A stretch of 22,789 nucleotides of DNA from a virus: IMG/VR virus record IMGVR_UViG_3300046167_000392, positions 1 through 22,789 of that record. One strand, written 5' to 3'. The translations under genes were made by a program, and so were the position numbers. Every line of letters starts with the position of its first letter. The first letter of the stretch is position 1. Shown here piece by piece: positions 22,526 to 22,789 of this stretch. The notes below the pieces were generated by a model. The model worked only from the letters and a program-made list of their open reading frames with translations, was not told where the DNA came from and ran no database searches.

Positions 22526-22693
22526 ATGGCAGCCAAGAAAAGAGGATTGTGGGATAACATCCACGCTAAACGTAAACGCATTGCAAAAGGAAGTGGCGAG
22601 AAGATGAGAAAACCAGGAACAAAGGGTGCTCCAACACAGAAAGCACTAAAGAAATCACAGAACCCTAAGCGTAAGAAGAAGAAGTCTTACTAA
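22526..22693 (+). CDS. Very small Lys/Arg-rich protein, marine-phage type
   Basis: This 55-residue protein follows GAGGAAG about 6 nt before its ATG. It reads RGLWDNIHAKRKRIAKGSGE, then KMRKPGTKGAPTQKAL and a Lys-rich tail. The LWDNIHAKRKRI and MRKPG-KGAPT segments are very recurrent in small proteins of uncultured marine phages as I recall them. The function is unknown. It is the last gene of the late operon in this window, and with the preceding small basic protein it makes a pair of likely nucleic-acid-contacting or virion-associated peptides. The recognisable sequence and good site make this a real gene despite its length. Confidence 0.82.
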   Translation: MAAKKRGLWDNIHAKRKRIAKGSGEKMRKPGTKGAPTQKALKKSQNPKRKKKKSY

Positions 22694-22708
22694 GGTCTGT
22701 AGACATAG

Positions 22709-22756
22709 CCTAGAAAGCTCTGTAACGCCCGTGGAGAGCGATATGGACTTTCTAGG
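22709..22756 (+). other. Long hairpin downstream of the last gene
   Basis: CCTAGAAAG (22709-22717) and CTTTCTAGG (22748-22756) are perfect 9-base inverted repeats. Inside them CTCT (22718-22721) can stack on AGAG (22735-22738), leaving a 13-nt apical loop and a 9-nt one-sided bulge. There is no U-tract, so it is not a simple terminator. The 96 bases after 22693 hold no gene that I can support. The element could be a processing site, a regulatory RNA or part of the genome-end region. Confidence 0.5.
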
Positions 22757-22789
22757 TATACTTGTATATTTATGAATTAGTGCTTCTCT

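Noticed and set aside
22709-22756. Self-cleaving ribozyme (hammerhead or twister type) in the terminal hairpin
   Set aside because: The conserved core bases of these classes as I know them are not present. Only the stem-loop is supported.
22742-22770. Host-type promoter with TATATT as -10
   Set aside because: The -10 is fair, but no acceptable -35 exists at 16-18 nt and A+T-rich sequence gives such hexamers by chance.
22743-22775. Ten-residue open frame after the terminal hairpin
   Set aside because: It is too short, overlaps the hairpin arm and has no ribosome binding site.

Overview
The window is the late (structure, packaging and lysis) half of a T7-like podovirus genome. All genes lie on the + strand, tightly packed. 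Recognisable proteins follow the T7 order: a gp7.3-like small protein (partial at the left edge), portal (gp8), scaffold (gp9), major capsid (gp10), tail tubular A and B (gp11, gp12), three internal/ejection proteins (gp14, gp15, gp16), tail fibre (gp17), a gp17.5-position one-TM protein, small terminase (gp18) and large terminase (gp19). Two small basic proteins at the right end, of a type I recall from uncultured marine phages, and the A+T-rich composition suggest a marine bacteriophage. The host cannot be named from the sequence.

Layout: 1-3685 is connector, scaffold and capsid, closed by an intrinsic terminator at 3697-3729 as after gene 10 in T7. 3802-7016 is the tail tube. 7016-14386 is the ejection-protein cassette. 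14441-18328 is one very large tail fibre with a T7-type N-terminal adapter, repeated beta-rich shaft modules and a C-terminal S74 intramolecular chaperone. 18369-20791 is the gp17.5-like membrane protein plus terminase. 20802-22693 departs from T7: an unknown coiled-coil protein, a GH19/lysozyme-type endolysin and a three-TM holin read with 1-bp stop/start overlaps, then two small basic proteins. The last 96 bases carry no gene but can fold into a long hairpin.

The most unusual feature is the gp16-like gene (10744-14386). It is split into five open frames by four shifts. All four have the same sign (+1) and lie within about 1.15 kb (11958-13107), and each is repaired by removing one base. Removing four bases gives one 1212-residue protein, close to T7 gp16 in size. 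No other complete gene in the window is interrupted. Clustered homopolymer errors in the assembly are the simplest explanation, but recoding or real gene damage cannot be excluded from sequence alone.

A second notable feature is that the tail-fibre gene is flanked by matching short cassettes: a G/C-rich hairpin without a U-tract, the same AAAGGAGGCTA ribosome-binding segment, and a non-ATG start (TTG or GTG). Similar hairpins sit at other points where expression levels would be expected to change. I found no tRNA, CRISPR array, insertion sequence, integrase or convincing phage RNA polymerase promoter, and no wholly new defence or regulatory system.
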